64,000 nt of DNA from Pelagibius sp. Alg239-R121 (lineage in GTDB: Bacteria; Pseudomonadota; Alphaproteobacteria; Kiloniellales; Kiloniellaceae). The position numbers and the translations under genes are program-made. The notes beneath the pieces were generated by a model that saw nothing but the letters and a program-made list of their open reading frames with translations, was not told the DNA's origin and searched no databases. The first letter of the stretch is position 1. Each line of letters opens with the position of its first letter. Shown one piece after another: positions 26,223 to 34,135 of this stretch. Location of the stretch: positions 62,001-126,000 of the forward strand of contig NZ_CAMZOF010000012.1 of NCBI RefSeq assembly GCF_947331435.1. The letters are read 5' to 3'.

Positions 26223-26299
26223 ATGTGAATCAGCCTCTTCATCATACAGTTAGAGAGCGATTCACGTTCTTGATTAATCTAATCAAGGCCGACCGCACT

Positions 26300-26321
26300 C
26301 TAGAGCACGATCTTGCTCTAG
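26300..26321. repeat. CTAGAGCA/TGCTCTAG hairpin
   Basis: Perfect 8-bp arms with a 6-base loop (CGATCT) in the gap between binding-protein and permease genes. TCTAGAGCA also begins the sequence at 61451-61461, suggesting a dispersed intergenic element in this genome. Confidence 0.5.
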
Positions 26322-26470
26322 TTCCAATTCACGACAATCGGATCAGGCTGCTATTGACTGCTTTTCCACCTGCTTTTCGCACCCACGGCTCGTTCGGCAT
26401 CTTGGGTGTGATGCCGGCTCCTCTAAGATAGCACGTACCTGAAAGGAGCCGGACTTCATCTTTCATCGTT

Positions 26471-26499
26471 GGAGCGACACCTAAGACTGGTGCCGCTCC
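26471..26499 (-). terminator. Hairpin just past the binding-protein gene
   Basis: Eleven paired positions (GGAGCGGCACC with GGTGTCGCTCC on the minus strand, one G-U) around a 7-base loop, starting ten bases beyond the stop. There is no T-run, so it is better seen as an mRNA 3'-end stabiliser or attenuator that lets the binding protein be made in excess over the permeases. Confidence 0.5.
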
Positions 26500-26508
26500 T
26501 ACAGACGA

Positions 26509-28101
26509 CTACTGCTTGATCACGTCGTAGGCACGCGTTTGCTCGTCAGTTCTAGCCCGGTAGGCGATGCCCTTTTTAGCAGCCCAGGCATTGACCTGAT
26601 AGTGCAGCGGAATGATGCCACCATCCTCGATCGCCATGTCCGTTGCCTTGGCCAACAGATCCTGGCGCTTGGCATCGTCAACCGTTGCCAATGCGTCTTC
26701 GATCAGTTTGTCGACTTCTGCATTGGAGTAACGGCCGCGGTTGGACGCTCCAAAGCCCTTATCCTTGTTATAGGTATGCAGGAGCGAACGCAGAGGAGAG
26801 GATGCTTCACCCGAACCTGCGCCCCAACCGACCAACACAAAGGAGAATTCAGGCAGTCCGTCCTTACCGCCGCGTGATGCCCGCTTGAAGTAGACCGAAC
26901 GCGGCATGGTCTCGACGTCAGTTTCGATGCCAATCCGGGTCAACATCTGCGCGATTGCCTCTGCAATCTTGGCATCGTTGATGTAGCGGTCGTTCGGACC
27001 GTGGATTCGAAGCTTGAAGCCGTCCGGAAAACCTGCATCTGCCAAGAGCTTCTTGGCGCCCTTGGCATCGTAGTCCACCGGCTTCAAATTCTCAGACACG
27101 CCGAAGAATCCCTCTGGCAACAGCTGTCCCGCCTTGATTGCCTGGCCTTCCATCACACGCTCGACAATGGCATCGCGATTGATCGCCATGGAGATCGCTT
27201 TACGCACCCGTGCATCGCGCAGCGGGTTTTTGATCGGCCCACCGTCTTTCGCCTTCACGAAAGGCGAATCATCCCGGAAGTGATCCAGATGCAGATAGAT
27301 GACGCGGTTAGAGACGCCTTCGCTGATCTGCAGATCGCCGTTTTCCTTCAGCGTCGCCAGGTCGGCTGTGGGCACACCGTCGATCATGTCTACGTCGCCG
27401 GCCAGCAGCGCCGCAACGCGCGATGGGCTGGATTTGATCGGACGCAGCGTAACATCGCTAAAGACCGGCTTGTCGCCCCAATAGTCCGGGTTTCCAGTCA
27501 GGACAATCTTTTCGCCCGGCGTGTAGGAGACAAACTTGTAAGGCCCCGTGCCGATGGTCGCTTCGCCGTTGTTGAACTGTTCGGTCGTTCCGCTGCAGCC
27601 CTTCTCGTTGGAAACGACGTGGATCAGCGAAACATCGTTCGCCATCAGCGGGTACGGCTTTTCGGTTTTGATGTGAACGGTCATATCATCGACCTTCACG
27701 ACCGTCTTGCCCTTGGTATAGGTCCCGAAGCTGGATGGCGAATTCGGCACATCAGGTGCCCGGGTAAAGCTGCAGACTACGTCGTCCGCATTGAAGTCGG
27801 AACCATCGTGAAATTTTACACCTTCCCGAAGCTTGAATTCCCAGGTCAGATCGTCGATTGGCTTCCAGGAAACCGCCAAACCCGGCAGAAGTTTCTGCTT
27901 GCTGTCCTGGTTGATCAGGCCGCCGAATATGTGAGTGGCGATCTGGTTGTTCGGAGTGAGGTTGTGGAAATGCGGATCGACCGAGGTCGCTTCCGACGCT
28001 AATCCGATGGTCAGACTCTCGGCAGATACCGAGGTCGCAGCCCCAACCATCAAGGCAACAGCCGCGCAGGCGCATCCCACGCTGGTGGTTAATTTATTCA
28101 T
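26509..28101 (-). CDS. ABC transporter substrate-binding protein, peptide/nickel (SBP_bac_5) family
   Basis: A 530-residue periplasmic binding protein. The signal peptide is MNKLTTSVGCACAAVALMVG...VSA, cleaved before ESLTIGLASEATSVDPHF. Cluster C features are LAVSWKPIDDLTWEFKLREGVKFHDGSDFNADDVV, GTGPYKFVSYTPGEKIVLTGNPDYWG and RVRKAISMAINRDAIVERVM. AGGGAGAG before the ATG at 28101 sets the start; the ORF begins eight codons earlier. It is the first gene of the importer operon and faces the LysR gene. The ligand is unknown: members bind peptides, glutathione, nickel or sugars. Confidence 0.92.
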   Translation of the reverse strand: MNKLTTSVGCACAAVALMVGAATSVSAESLTIGLASEATSVDPHFHNLTPNNQIATHIFGGLINQDSKQKLLPGLAVSWKPIDDLTWEFKLREGVKFHDGSDFNADDVVCSFTRAPDVPNSPSSFGTYTKGKTVVKVDDMTVHIKTEKPYPLMANDVSLIHVVSNEKGCSGTTEQFNNGEATIGTGPYKFVSYTPGEKIVLTGNPDYWGDKPVFSDVTLRPIKSSPSRVAALLAGDVDMIDGVPTADLATLKENGDLQISEGVSNRVIYLHLDHFRDDSPFVKAKDGGPIKNPLRDARVRKAISMAINRDAIVERVMEGQAIKAGQLLPEGFFGVSENLKPVDYDAKGAKKLLADAGFPDGFKLRIHGPNDRYINDAKIAEAIAQMLTRIGIETDVETMPRSVYFKRASRGGKDGLPEFSFVLVGWGAGSGEASSPLRSLLHTYNKDKGFGASNRGRYSNAEVDKLIEDALATVDDAKRQDLLAKATDMAIEDGGIIPLHYQVNAWAAKKGIAYRARTDEQTRAYDVIKQ

Positions 28102-28345
28102 CAAAGACTCTCCCTGTAACGCCAAACCACTGTTCTAGCCCGCTTTTTCAGGCCACGCGCCGGTATCCGGCTTATCCATGAGTACGGTTGCCACGCGCAA
28201 TTTCGTCACGGCGGCACCGAATAGTTTCGAAATGCTACCGATTAGTTTATGCATGAGGAACTAAAAACTTTATGCGAAAAGCTCATACACCCATGACAAG
28301 CGGGTGGCTTGTTGCGGACCCGAGTGGTGGTGTAGGGAAAATAGA
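28102..28345. promoter_or_regulatory. Shared promoter region of ABC importer and LysR operon
   Basis: This 244-base gap between divergent starts becomes AT-rich at 28210-28295. An ATGAG...CTCAT dyad with 30-base separation spans the AACTAAAAACTTTATGCG stretch. LysR regulators typically bind such a shared gap and switch both directions. The exact site is not proven. Confidence 0.35.
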
Positions 28346-29257
28346 ATGCGGACGAATTGGCACAGCCTACGGGAGTTCGAGACTTTGCGTGCGGTGATTT
28401 CCGCCGGCTCTACCACGGCCGCCGCCCGTCGGCTCGGAATCTCTCAATCGGCCGTAAGCCGCTCGATTTCCCAACTTGAGAGCCGCATCGGCCAGATGCT
28501 GTTCGAGCGCGAACAGGGCAAACTTCAGCCGACCGTGGAAGCGCTGGCACTCAACGAAAACCTTGATCCGCTGTTCGACGCCTTGGCCGGCATCGACGGC
28601 GCCAAGTGGAAATCTTCGCCGCAGGAGCCGCTCCGTGTGGCGGCGCCGCCAACCTTGGCTCATCGCTTCCTGGTGCGCAGCGTCGCGAGCTATCTGAAAG
28701 CCAACCCGGATCAGATGGTCAGTCTTGAGATCTGTACATCCGATGACCTGATCGGCGGCATTGTCGACGAGCGCTTCGACCTCGGTATCACCAGCGCCGA
28801 TCAGACTCGCGCGGGCCTAAAGCTCATCCCCTATCGCCTGTCAAAAGGCGTCTGCATCCTTCCGAAAGGGCACAAGCTGACCAAACACGACGTCATGCGT
28901 CCGGAATACTTCGACGGGGTCGACTTCATTGCGCTGACCCGCCGGCACCGGGCGAGAATGATCCTGGACCAGCACTTTGCACGCGCCGGGGTTTCGCCGC
29001 GCATCATTGTCGAGACCGCAACCTCGGTGGCCGCCTGTGAATTTGTACGCAACGGCCTGGGTATCACTATGACCAATCCCTTTCCGCTGATCAGCGGATC
29101 GGACGACGACATCGTGGTCCGCCCCTTCGAACCCGATATCGCCTACCGCACCAGCTTCGCCGTTTCGGCCAGCCGCCCACCGTCGGTTTCCGCCCGCAGC
29201 TTTATGCGGCACATCCGGCTTTCAACCCCCAAAAGCGACCTCTGGGAACCCGCATGA
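28346..29257 (+). CDS. LysR-family regulator of the amino-acid/peptide cluster
   Basis: A 303-residue regulator. The winged helix is LREFETLRAVISAGSTTAAARRLGISQSAVSRSISQLE. The effector domain includes LEICTSDDLIGGIVDERFDLGI and ATSVAACEFVRNGLGITM. The ATG at 28346 has GGGAAAA upstream and removes a Trp/Cys-rich extension (from 28304) unlike LysR proteins. Its stop overlaps the deacetylase start (ATGA), so the regulator and its likely target enzymes are on one mRNA, and the importer is divergent. Confidence 0.9.
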   Translation: MRTNWHSLREFETLRAVISAGSTTAAARRLGISQSAVSRSISQLESRIGQMLFEREQGKLQPTVEALALNENLDPLFDALAGIDGAKWKSSPQEPLRVAAPPTLAHRFLVRSVASYLKANPDQMVSLEICTSDDLIGGIVDERFDLGITSADQTRAGLKLIPYRLSKGVCILPKGHKLTKHDVMRPEYFDGVDFIALTRRHRARMILDQHFARAGVSPRIIVETATSVAACEFVRNGLGITMTNPFPLISGSDDDIVVRPFEPDIAYRTSFAVSASRPPSVSARSFMRHIRLSTPKSDLWEPA

Positions 29258-30468
29258 ATGCCCCAACGCATCCAGATCCGACTCCGAACATTGACAGCAT
29301 CACGCGTAAGAGCGGTGTCGAACGGACCATAGCCTGCCTTGATGCGCTTGTCGGTTTTGACACCACCAGCCGGGATTCCAATCTTGCCCTAATTGAATGG
29401 GTCGAAACCTATCTGGCGGCCTTTGGCGTATCCTCGCAGCGGATCAACGATGACAGCGGTTTAAAAGCAAACCTCTGGGCCAGCATCGGACCTGCCATCG
29501 ATGGCGGAATCATTCTTTCCGGCCACACCGATGTCGTCCCCGTTGACGGACAGGATTGGGACAGCGACCCCTTCGTTCTGACACCGCAAGACACCAAACT
29601 TTTCGGGCGCGGCACCTCAGACATGAAGGGTTTTCTGGCAGCGGTGCTTGCGAAGGTTCCGGAACTCACAAAGGCTGAACTTAAACGTCCCGTGCATATC
29701 GCCATGTCCTACGACGAGGAAGTCGGCTGCTTGGGGGTTCGCAGCCTGATCTCTAAGGTGGTTGGTGAAAAGCCACTGCCTTCTGCCTGTATCGTTGGCG
29801 AGCCCACCGGTATGGAAGTCGTCGTCGCGCACAAGACCAAACGGTCTCTGCGGGTAACGGTCAACGGCAAGGCCGCGCACTCGTCCCTCGCACCGCAAGC
29901 TGTCAACTCAGTCGAGTACGCGGCCCGCCTGGTTGTGTTCATCCGCGAGATCGGCGAACGCCTGAAGCGCGAAGGCCCGCTCGATCCGGACTTCGACGTC
30001 GCACACACGACAGCTCATACCGGCATCATCAATGGCGGTACGCAGCTGAATATCGTGCCGGAGCTCTGCAGCTTCGATTTCGAGTTTCGGGCCCTGCCGG
30101 CAGTGGATGTCGACGCACTCGTCGACGAGGTCAAAGCCTACGCTGCCAGAGTGCTGGAACCGGAGATGCACGCCGTCGCACCCGAAACCTCGATCGCGTT
30201 TGAAGCCATTTCAGGGTTCCCCGGTCTCGAAACGCCACCCGATTCGGATCTGATTGCACTGGTCAAATCTCTTGCCGGAAAGAACCGGCATACCAAGGTC
30301 GCCTACGGCACCGAGGCTGGCCTCTTTTCCCAAGCCGAAATTCCGACCGCGATCTGCGGTCCGGGGCACATCGCACAGGCCCACAAACCGAACGAATTCG
30401 TCGAGATTGCGCAGCTCGCGGCCTGCGACGCCTTCCTCGACCGCCTCGTCGCCGTCTGCTCAAAGTGA
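29254..30468 (+). CDS. M20-family deacetylase, ArgE-like
   Basis: A 404-residue zinc hydrolase of the acetylornithine deacetylase type. Metal and catalytic blocks are ILSGHTDVVPVDGQDW (His, Asp), FGRGTSDMKGFLAAVL (Asp), SYDEEVGCLGVR (Glu-Glu), VGEPTGMEVVVAHK (Glu/Asp) and the C-terminal CGPGHIAQAHKPNEFV (His). The dimerisation domain AAHSSLAPQAVNSVEYA is intact. Arginine biosynthesis is one possible role, but the context (importer, N-formylglutamate amidohydrolase, iminopeptidase) favours catabolic deacylation of imported N-acyl amino acids. Coupled to LysR upstream and to the peptidase downstream. Confidence 0.92.
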   Translation: MNAPTHPDPTPNIDSITRKSGVERTIACLDALVGFDTTSRDSNLALIEWVETYLAAFGVSSQRINDDSGLKANLWASIGPAIDGGIILSGHTDVVPVDGQDWDSDPFVLTPQDTKLFGRGTSDMKGFLAAVLAKVPELTKAELKRPVHIAMSYDEEVGCLGVRSLISKVVGEKPLPSACIVGEPTGMEVVVAHKTKRSLRVTVNGKAAHSSLAPQAVNSVEYAARLVVFIREIGERLKREGPLDPDFDVAHTTAHTGIINGGTQLNIVPELCSFDFEFRALPAVDVDALVDEVKAYAARVLEPEMHAVAPETSIAFEAISGFPGLETPPDSDLIALVKSLAGKNRHTKVAYGTEAGLFSQAEIPTAICGPGHIAQAHKPNEFVEIAQLAACDAFLDRLVAVCSK

Positions 30469-31466
30469 ACAGCCCCATGGCATCTGCCTCCAAACTGGAT
30501 GAAGTAGCGTTGGAGCGCGGTCACCTGGAGGTCGGGGACGGCCATCGGATTGCCTGGTCGGTCAGAGGGCCCCAAGACGGCATTCCGGTCGTGCTGCTGC
30601 ACGGCGGCCCGGGTTCCGGCTCCGCCGACGAATTGCATGATATCTTTGTCGATCCTCTGTTTGAGGGCACGTGCTTTCGGAGTGTCCTTTTCGATCAGCG
30701 CGGCTGCGGCAAGTCGGAACCTCTGGGTAGCATCGAAGCAAACACGACCGGCGATTTGATCGCTGATATGGAACAGCTGCGAACGATGTTCGGGTTCGAA
30801 CGGTGGTTTGTCGCAGGTGGATCCTGGGGCACGACACTCGCGTTGCGTTACGCGGTCGCCCATCCGGAACGCTGCCACGCTGTGCTGCTGCGGGCGATCA
30901 CCGTCTGGAGTGATGAAAAGTTTGTCTGGGCACTGGAAGGTCGGCGCAATATCAACGAAACAGCCTGGCGAGCTCTCAGTGACTTCGCCGGGGCAAGTGA
31001 CTGGCGCAGCATTCTCGACAGCTACCACAAAGCAGCATTCGGTCTTGATGTTGAACGTGCAATCGAAGCCGTAAGAATCTGGGTTGCCTACGAAAACAGC
31101 TTTGGATCCACAGAGCCAGGCGACTTCGCCACAACCTACGCCGGGATTGATCCCGAAGCTGCGATGATCAAGGCACAGATCGGTTTACACTATTGGAAGC
31201 ACCGGGCGTTTCTGCCTGCCGCTCAGGGGCGAGATGGCCTCTTCACCGATGTCGATCGCCTTGCAGCGATTCCCATCGCCATCGTACACGGCACCCAAGA
31301 CCACATCTGCCATCCGGATTTTCTGACGGCCTGGAGAACCGCCCTGCCCCAGGTCCGGATCGAAATGGTGCCAGGTGCCGGCCATGGCCTGGAACATCCC
31401 GGCTTAAAGCAAGCTTTCCGTCAAATCATTGCCGACGCTGTTGCGGCCTATTCAACGAACAGATGA
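30465..31466 (+). CDS. pip: Prolyl iminopeptidase-like alpha/beta hydrolase (S33)
   Basis: A 333-residue serine peptidase of the PIP family, which cleaves N-terminal proline from peptides. The oxyanion motif is VVLLHGGPGSGSADELHDIFVD, the nucleophile elbow VAGGSWGTTLALRYA, the acid Asp in IVHGTQDHICHP, and the His in VPGAGHGLEHPG. RSVLFDQRGCGKSEP is the classic loop. The GTG at 30465 overlaps the preceding stop as GTGA; an ATG four codons later is possible. Close relatives also include amide and lactone hydrolases, so the substrate is probable, not certain. Confidence 0.88.
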   Translation: MNSPMASASKLDEVALERGHLEVGDGHRIAWSVRGPQDGIPVVLLHGGPGSGSADELHDIFVDPLFEGTCFRSVLFDQRGCGKSEPLGSIEANTTGDLIADMEQLRTMFGFERWFVAGGSWGTTLALRYAVAHPERCHAVLLRAITVWSDEKFVWALEGRRNINETAWRALSDFAGASDWRSILDSYHKAAFGLDVERAIEAVRIWVAYENSFGSTEPGDFATTYAGIDPEAAMIKAQIGLHYWKHRAFLPAAQGRDGLFTDVDRLAAIPIAIVHGTQDHICHPDFLTAWRTALPQVRIEMVPGAGHGLEHPGLKQAFRQIIADAVAAYSTNR

Positions 31467-31483
31467 AATCAGGAGACCATTCC

Positions 31484-32473
31484 ATGTCCGCTTCCCCAAC
31501 CGCCGGTGCCATTAAAATCCCAAACGACTATCCTGTGGAACTGACGGCGCCGGATATCACCCCCTACGCAGCAGGCAATACCGGCACACCCTACATCTGG
31601 TCATTTGACAGCGGCGTGCCCGGGGAGCACGTGATGATTTCTGCGCTGGTCCACGGCAACGAAATCTGTGGCGCCATCGCGCTCGACTGGCTGCTGCGTG
31701 AAGAAGTGCGGCCTGTCAAAGGCCGCCTCTCGCTCGGTTTCATCAATATCGACGCTTACAGCCGGTTCGATCCGGACGATCCCAACGCCACCCGCTGGGC
31801 CGACGAAGACTTCAACCGCCTTTGGTCCGATGCTGTCCTGACCGGCGAGCGCGACAGCAGCGAACTGCGCCGAGCCCGCGAAATCCGACCCTTCATGGAT
31901 GGCGTGGATATTCTGCTCGACATTCACTCCATGCAACGGCCCAGCCCACCCTTTATGATGGCGGGCATGCGCGCAAAGGGCCGTGAGCTTGCACGGCAGG
32001 TCGGCGTTCCGGAAATCGTGATCAGCGACCAGGGCCATGCCGCCGGCGTCCGCATGCGTGACTACGCCGGCTTCTCGGACCCGGACAGCCCGAAGAACGC
32101 AGTCCTCATCGAATGCGGACAGCATTGGGAGAAGGCAGCCGGTGACCTCGCCATCGAAACAAGTCTCAGGATTCTGCGTAGTCGGGGCACTATCGACGAA
32201 GCCTTCGGCGGCGATATCGGTCGGGCAGCAACACCGCCGCAGACCTTTGTCGAAGTGACTGAAGCAGTCACCGTCAAAAGCGAAAAGGAATTTACCTTTG
32301 CACGGGCCTACACAGGCGGTGAAATTATCCCCGAGAAAGGCACTCTATTGGCCCATGACGGCGGCGAGGAAATTCTTACCCCCTACGATAACTGCTTCCT
32401 GGTGATGCCCTCCATGCGGCTCTGGCAGGGACAAACCGCCGTCAGGCTGGGAAGAATTATCGACCAGAATTAG
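31484..32473 (+). CDS. Succinylglutamate desuccinylase/aspartoacylase-family deacylase
   Basis: A 329-residue M14-like zinc enzyme that removes acyl groups from N-acyl amino acids. The zinc motif is MISALVHGNEICGAIALDWLL (H-x2-E), with a further metal His in LLDIHSMQRPSPP. DEDFNRLW and CGQHWEKAAGDLAIE fit the family. A C-terminal beta domain (FAREYTG-like stretch, ending with LRLGRII-type residues) is also typical. AGGAG precedes the ATG; the long frame from 31193 overlaps the peptidase and is not used. Substrate could be an N-acyl amino acid or a betaine/ectoine derivative. Confidence 0.88.
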   Translation: MSASPTAGAIKIPNDYPVELTAPDITPYAAGNTGTPYIWSFDSGVPGEHVMISALVHGNEICGAIALDWLLREEVRPVKGRLSLGFINIDAYSRFDPDDPNATRWADEDFNRLWSDAVLTGERDSSELRRAREIRPFMDGVDILLDIHSMQRPSPPFMMAGMRAKGRELARQVGVPEIVISDQGHAAGVRMRDYAGFSDPDSPKNAVLIECGQHWEKAAGDLAIETSLRILRSRGTIDEAFGGDIGRAATPPQTFVEVTEAVTVKSEKEFTFARAYTGGEIIPEKGTLLAHDGGEEILTPYDNCFLVMPSMRLWQGQTAVRLGRIIDQN

Positions 32474-32573
32474 AAAGCGCGCGCAGATGTGAAGAGCGGT
32501 GTAGTGGCGATTGCACAACACGCGTTGTAGTCTTTCGCGCTACAAACCGTCCCTTCCCTCTTCAGGACCAAAC

Positions 32574-33719
32574 ATGCCGCTCTTTACGCCCTTTACCCTG
32601 CGCGACGTCACCTTTCCGAACCGGATTGCCGTCTCCCCCATGAGCCAGTATCTGGCCAGGGACGGCTACGTAAACGACTGGCACCTCGTGCACCTGGGCC
32701 GCTTCGCGCTCGGCGGAGCCGGACTGGTGTTTACGGAGGCAACAGCGGTCGAAGACCGGGGCCGGCGGACCCACGGTGACCTGGGTTTATGGGAAGACGG
32801 ACAGATCGAGGGCATGGCCCGCGTCGCGCGTTTTTTGAATGAACAGGGCGCCGTATCAGGCGTGCAACTCGGCCATGCCGGCCGCAAGGCAAGCGAACGG
32901 CGGCCCTGGCACGGAGAGACTCCCGTCAACAACGAGGACATCGAACTGCGCGGCGAAGCACCCTGGGAAATGATCGCCCCCTCTGCAGTGCCCTATGGTG
33001 CGCATTGGCAAGAACCGACCGAAATGACCCAGGCCGATATCGACGACGTGCTTCAGGCTTTTCGAGACAGCGCCCGGCGGGTCGATGAAGCCGGTTACGA
33101 TGTCCTCGAAGTCTACGCCGCACACGGATTTCTCGTGCACCAGTTTTACTCACCGCTCACTAACAAACGCCAGGATGCCTACGGCGGCGACCGGAACGGC
33201 CGCATGCGCTTTGCCCTGGAAGTGGCCCGTGCGATCCGCGAGACCTGGCCGGGTGGCAAACCACTGTTCTTTCGCCTCTCGGTCACCGACTGGGTCGATG
33301 GCGGCTGGGAAACCGAAGATACAGTCGAGCTCGCCAAGGGCCTTAAATCTGCCGGCGTGGACCTGATCGACTGTTCGACCGGTGGAATCGGCGCTGGGCA
33401 CAACGACAGCTTCACGCCGCGCCGCATGGCCCTTGCACAGGGTTTCCAGTTGCCTTTTGCGGAACGCCTGAAACAGGAAGCGGAGATTGCCGCCATGGGC
33501 GTCGGCTTTCTCTGGGATCCCGAAGTTGCGCAGGCCGCCATTGCCGACGGCAAAGTGGATATGGTCGCCCTTGCCCGGGAATTATTGGACAATCCCAACT
33601 GGCCGCTGCATGCGTCTCGGTCACTCGGCAAAGACAAAGACTACAGCTTCTGGAAACCGCAATTTGGCTGGTGGCTCAACAAGCGGCAGCGACTGATCGA
33701 CAAGCTGAGTTTACGCTGA
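32574..33719 (+). CDS. NADH:flavin oxidoreductase, OYE/YqjM family
   Basis: A 381-residue FMN-dependent ene-reductase barrel. Visible blocks are NRIAVSPMSQYLARDGYVNDWHLVHLG, GVQLGHAGRKAS, the catalytic YDVLEVYAAHGFLVHQFYSPLTNKR, FFRLSVTDWVDGGW and the phosphate-binding VDMVALARELLDNPNWP. These match the YqjM-type (bacterial class III) OYE group, which reduces enones. The start at 32574 follows AGGA; a codon stretch upstream (from 32511) is not family-like. It lies 100 bases after the deacylase, possibly the last gene of the cluster. Confidence 0.92.
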   Translation: MPLFTPFTLRDVTFPNRIAVSPMSQYLARDGYVNDWHLVHLGRFALGGAGLVFTEATAVEDRGRRTHGDLGLWEDGQIEGMARVARFLNEQGAVSGVQLGHAGRKASERRPWHGETPVNNEDIELRGEAPWEMIAPSAVPYGAHWQEPTEMTQADIDDVLQAFRDSARRVDEAGYDVLEVYAAHGFLVHQFYSPLTNKRQDAYGGDRNGRMRFALEVARAIRETWPGGKPLFFRLSVTDWVDGGWETEDTVELAKGLKSAGVDLIDCSTGGIGAGHNDSFTPRRMALAQGFQLPFAERLKQEAEIAAMGVGFLWDPEVAQAAIADGKVDMVALARELLDNPNWPLHASRSLGKDKDYSFWKPQFGWWLNKRQRLIDKLSLR

Positions 33720-34135
33720 AGACAGATTTCATCTGAAATCGGACAATATTAATACTTATGTCACTTGTTGCACCCGGCCATAAAGGCTTGCGGCAGCAAG
33801 GCAGAACGCATCGTCTTTAGCAGAACGAATACTTCAAGCGAAACGCCTAAGCCACTGCGCCAGATCCATTCTTGCTGCACCGCCAAAGTTAAGGCAACGA
33901 CTCAATTAGGACCACCCTCCTAGTCGCACAACCACGATCTATTGGCGAATTTCCATTAATCTACATAACTTTACCGGCCATTGGGCTGCGTTGAGCTGTG
34001 GCATTATGGGACTGGAAAATGACATTTCCTTAGCCCCGATATGCCAAATTGCTGCCGCATTTCAAACGATACTCAGCCCTGCTCATTTTCTGGGCAATCA
34101 AAATATTCCTCAAGAAAAAAGGAAGTATATATACG
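33720..34135. other. Intergenic region before the type I secretion locus
   Basis: A 416-base region, AT-richer than its neighbours. It opens with a GATTTC/GAAATC hairpin right after the OYE stop. No ORF is credible. The 34040-34135 portion is the likely leader of the CAP-protein mRNA, ending in AAGGAAG before the start codon. Confidence 0.5.

Noticed and set aside
27001-28002. 333-codon plus-strand ORF opposite the substrate-binding protein
   Set aside because: Shadow of a gene with signal peptide and conserved motifs on the other strand.
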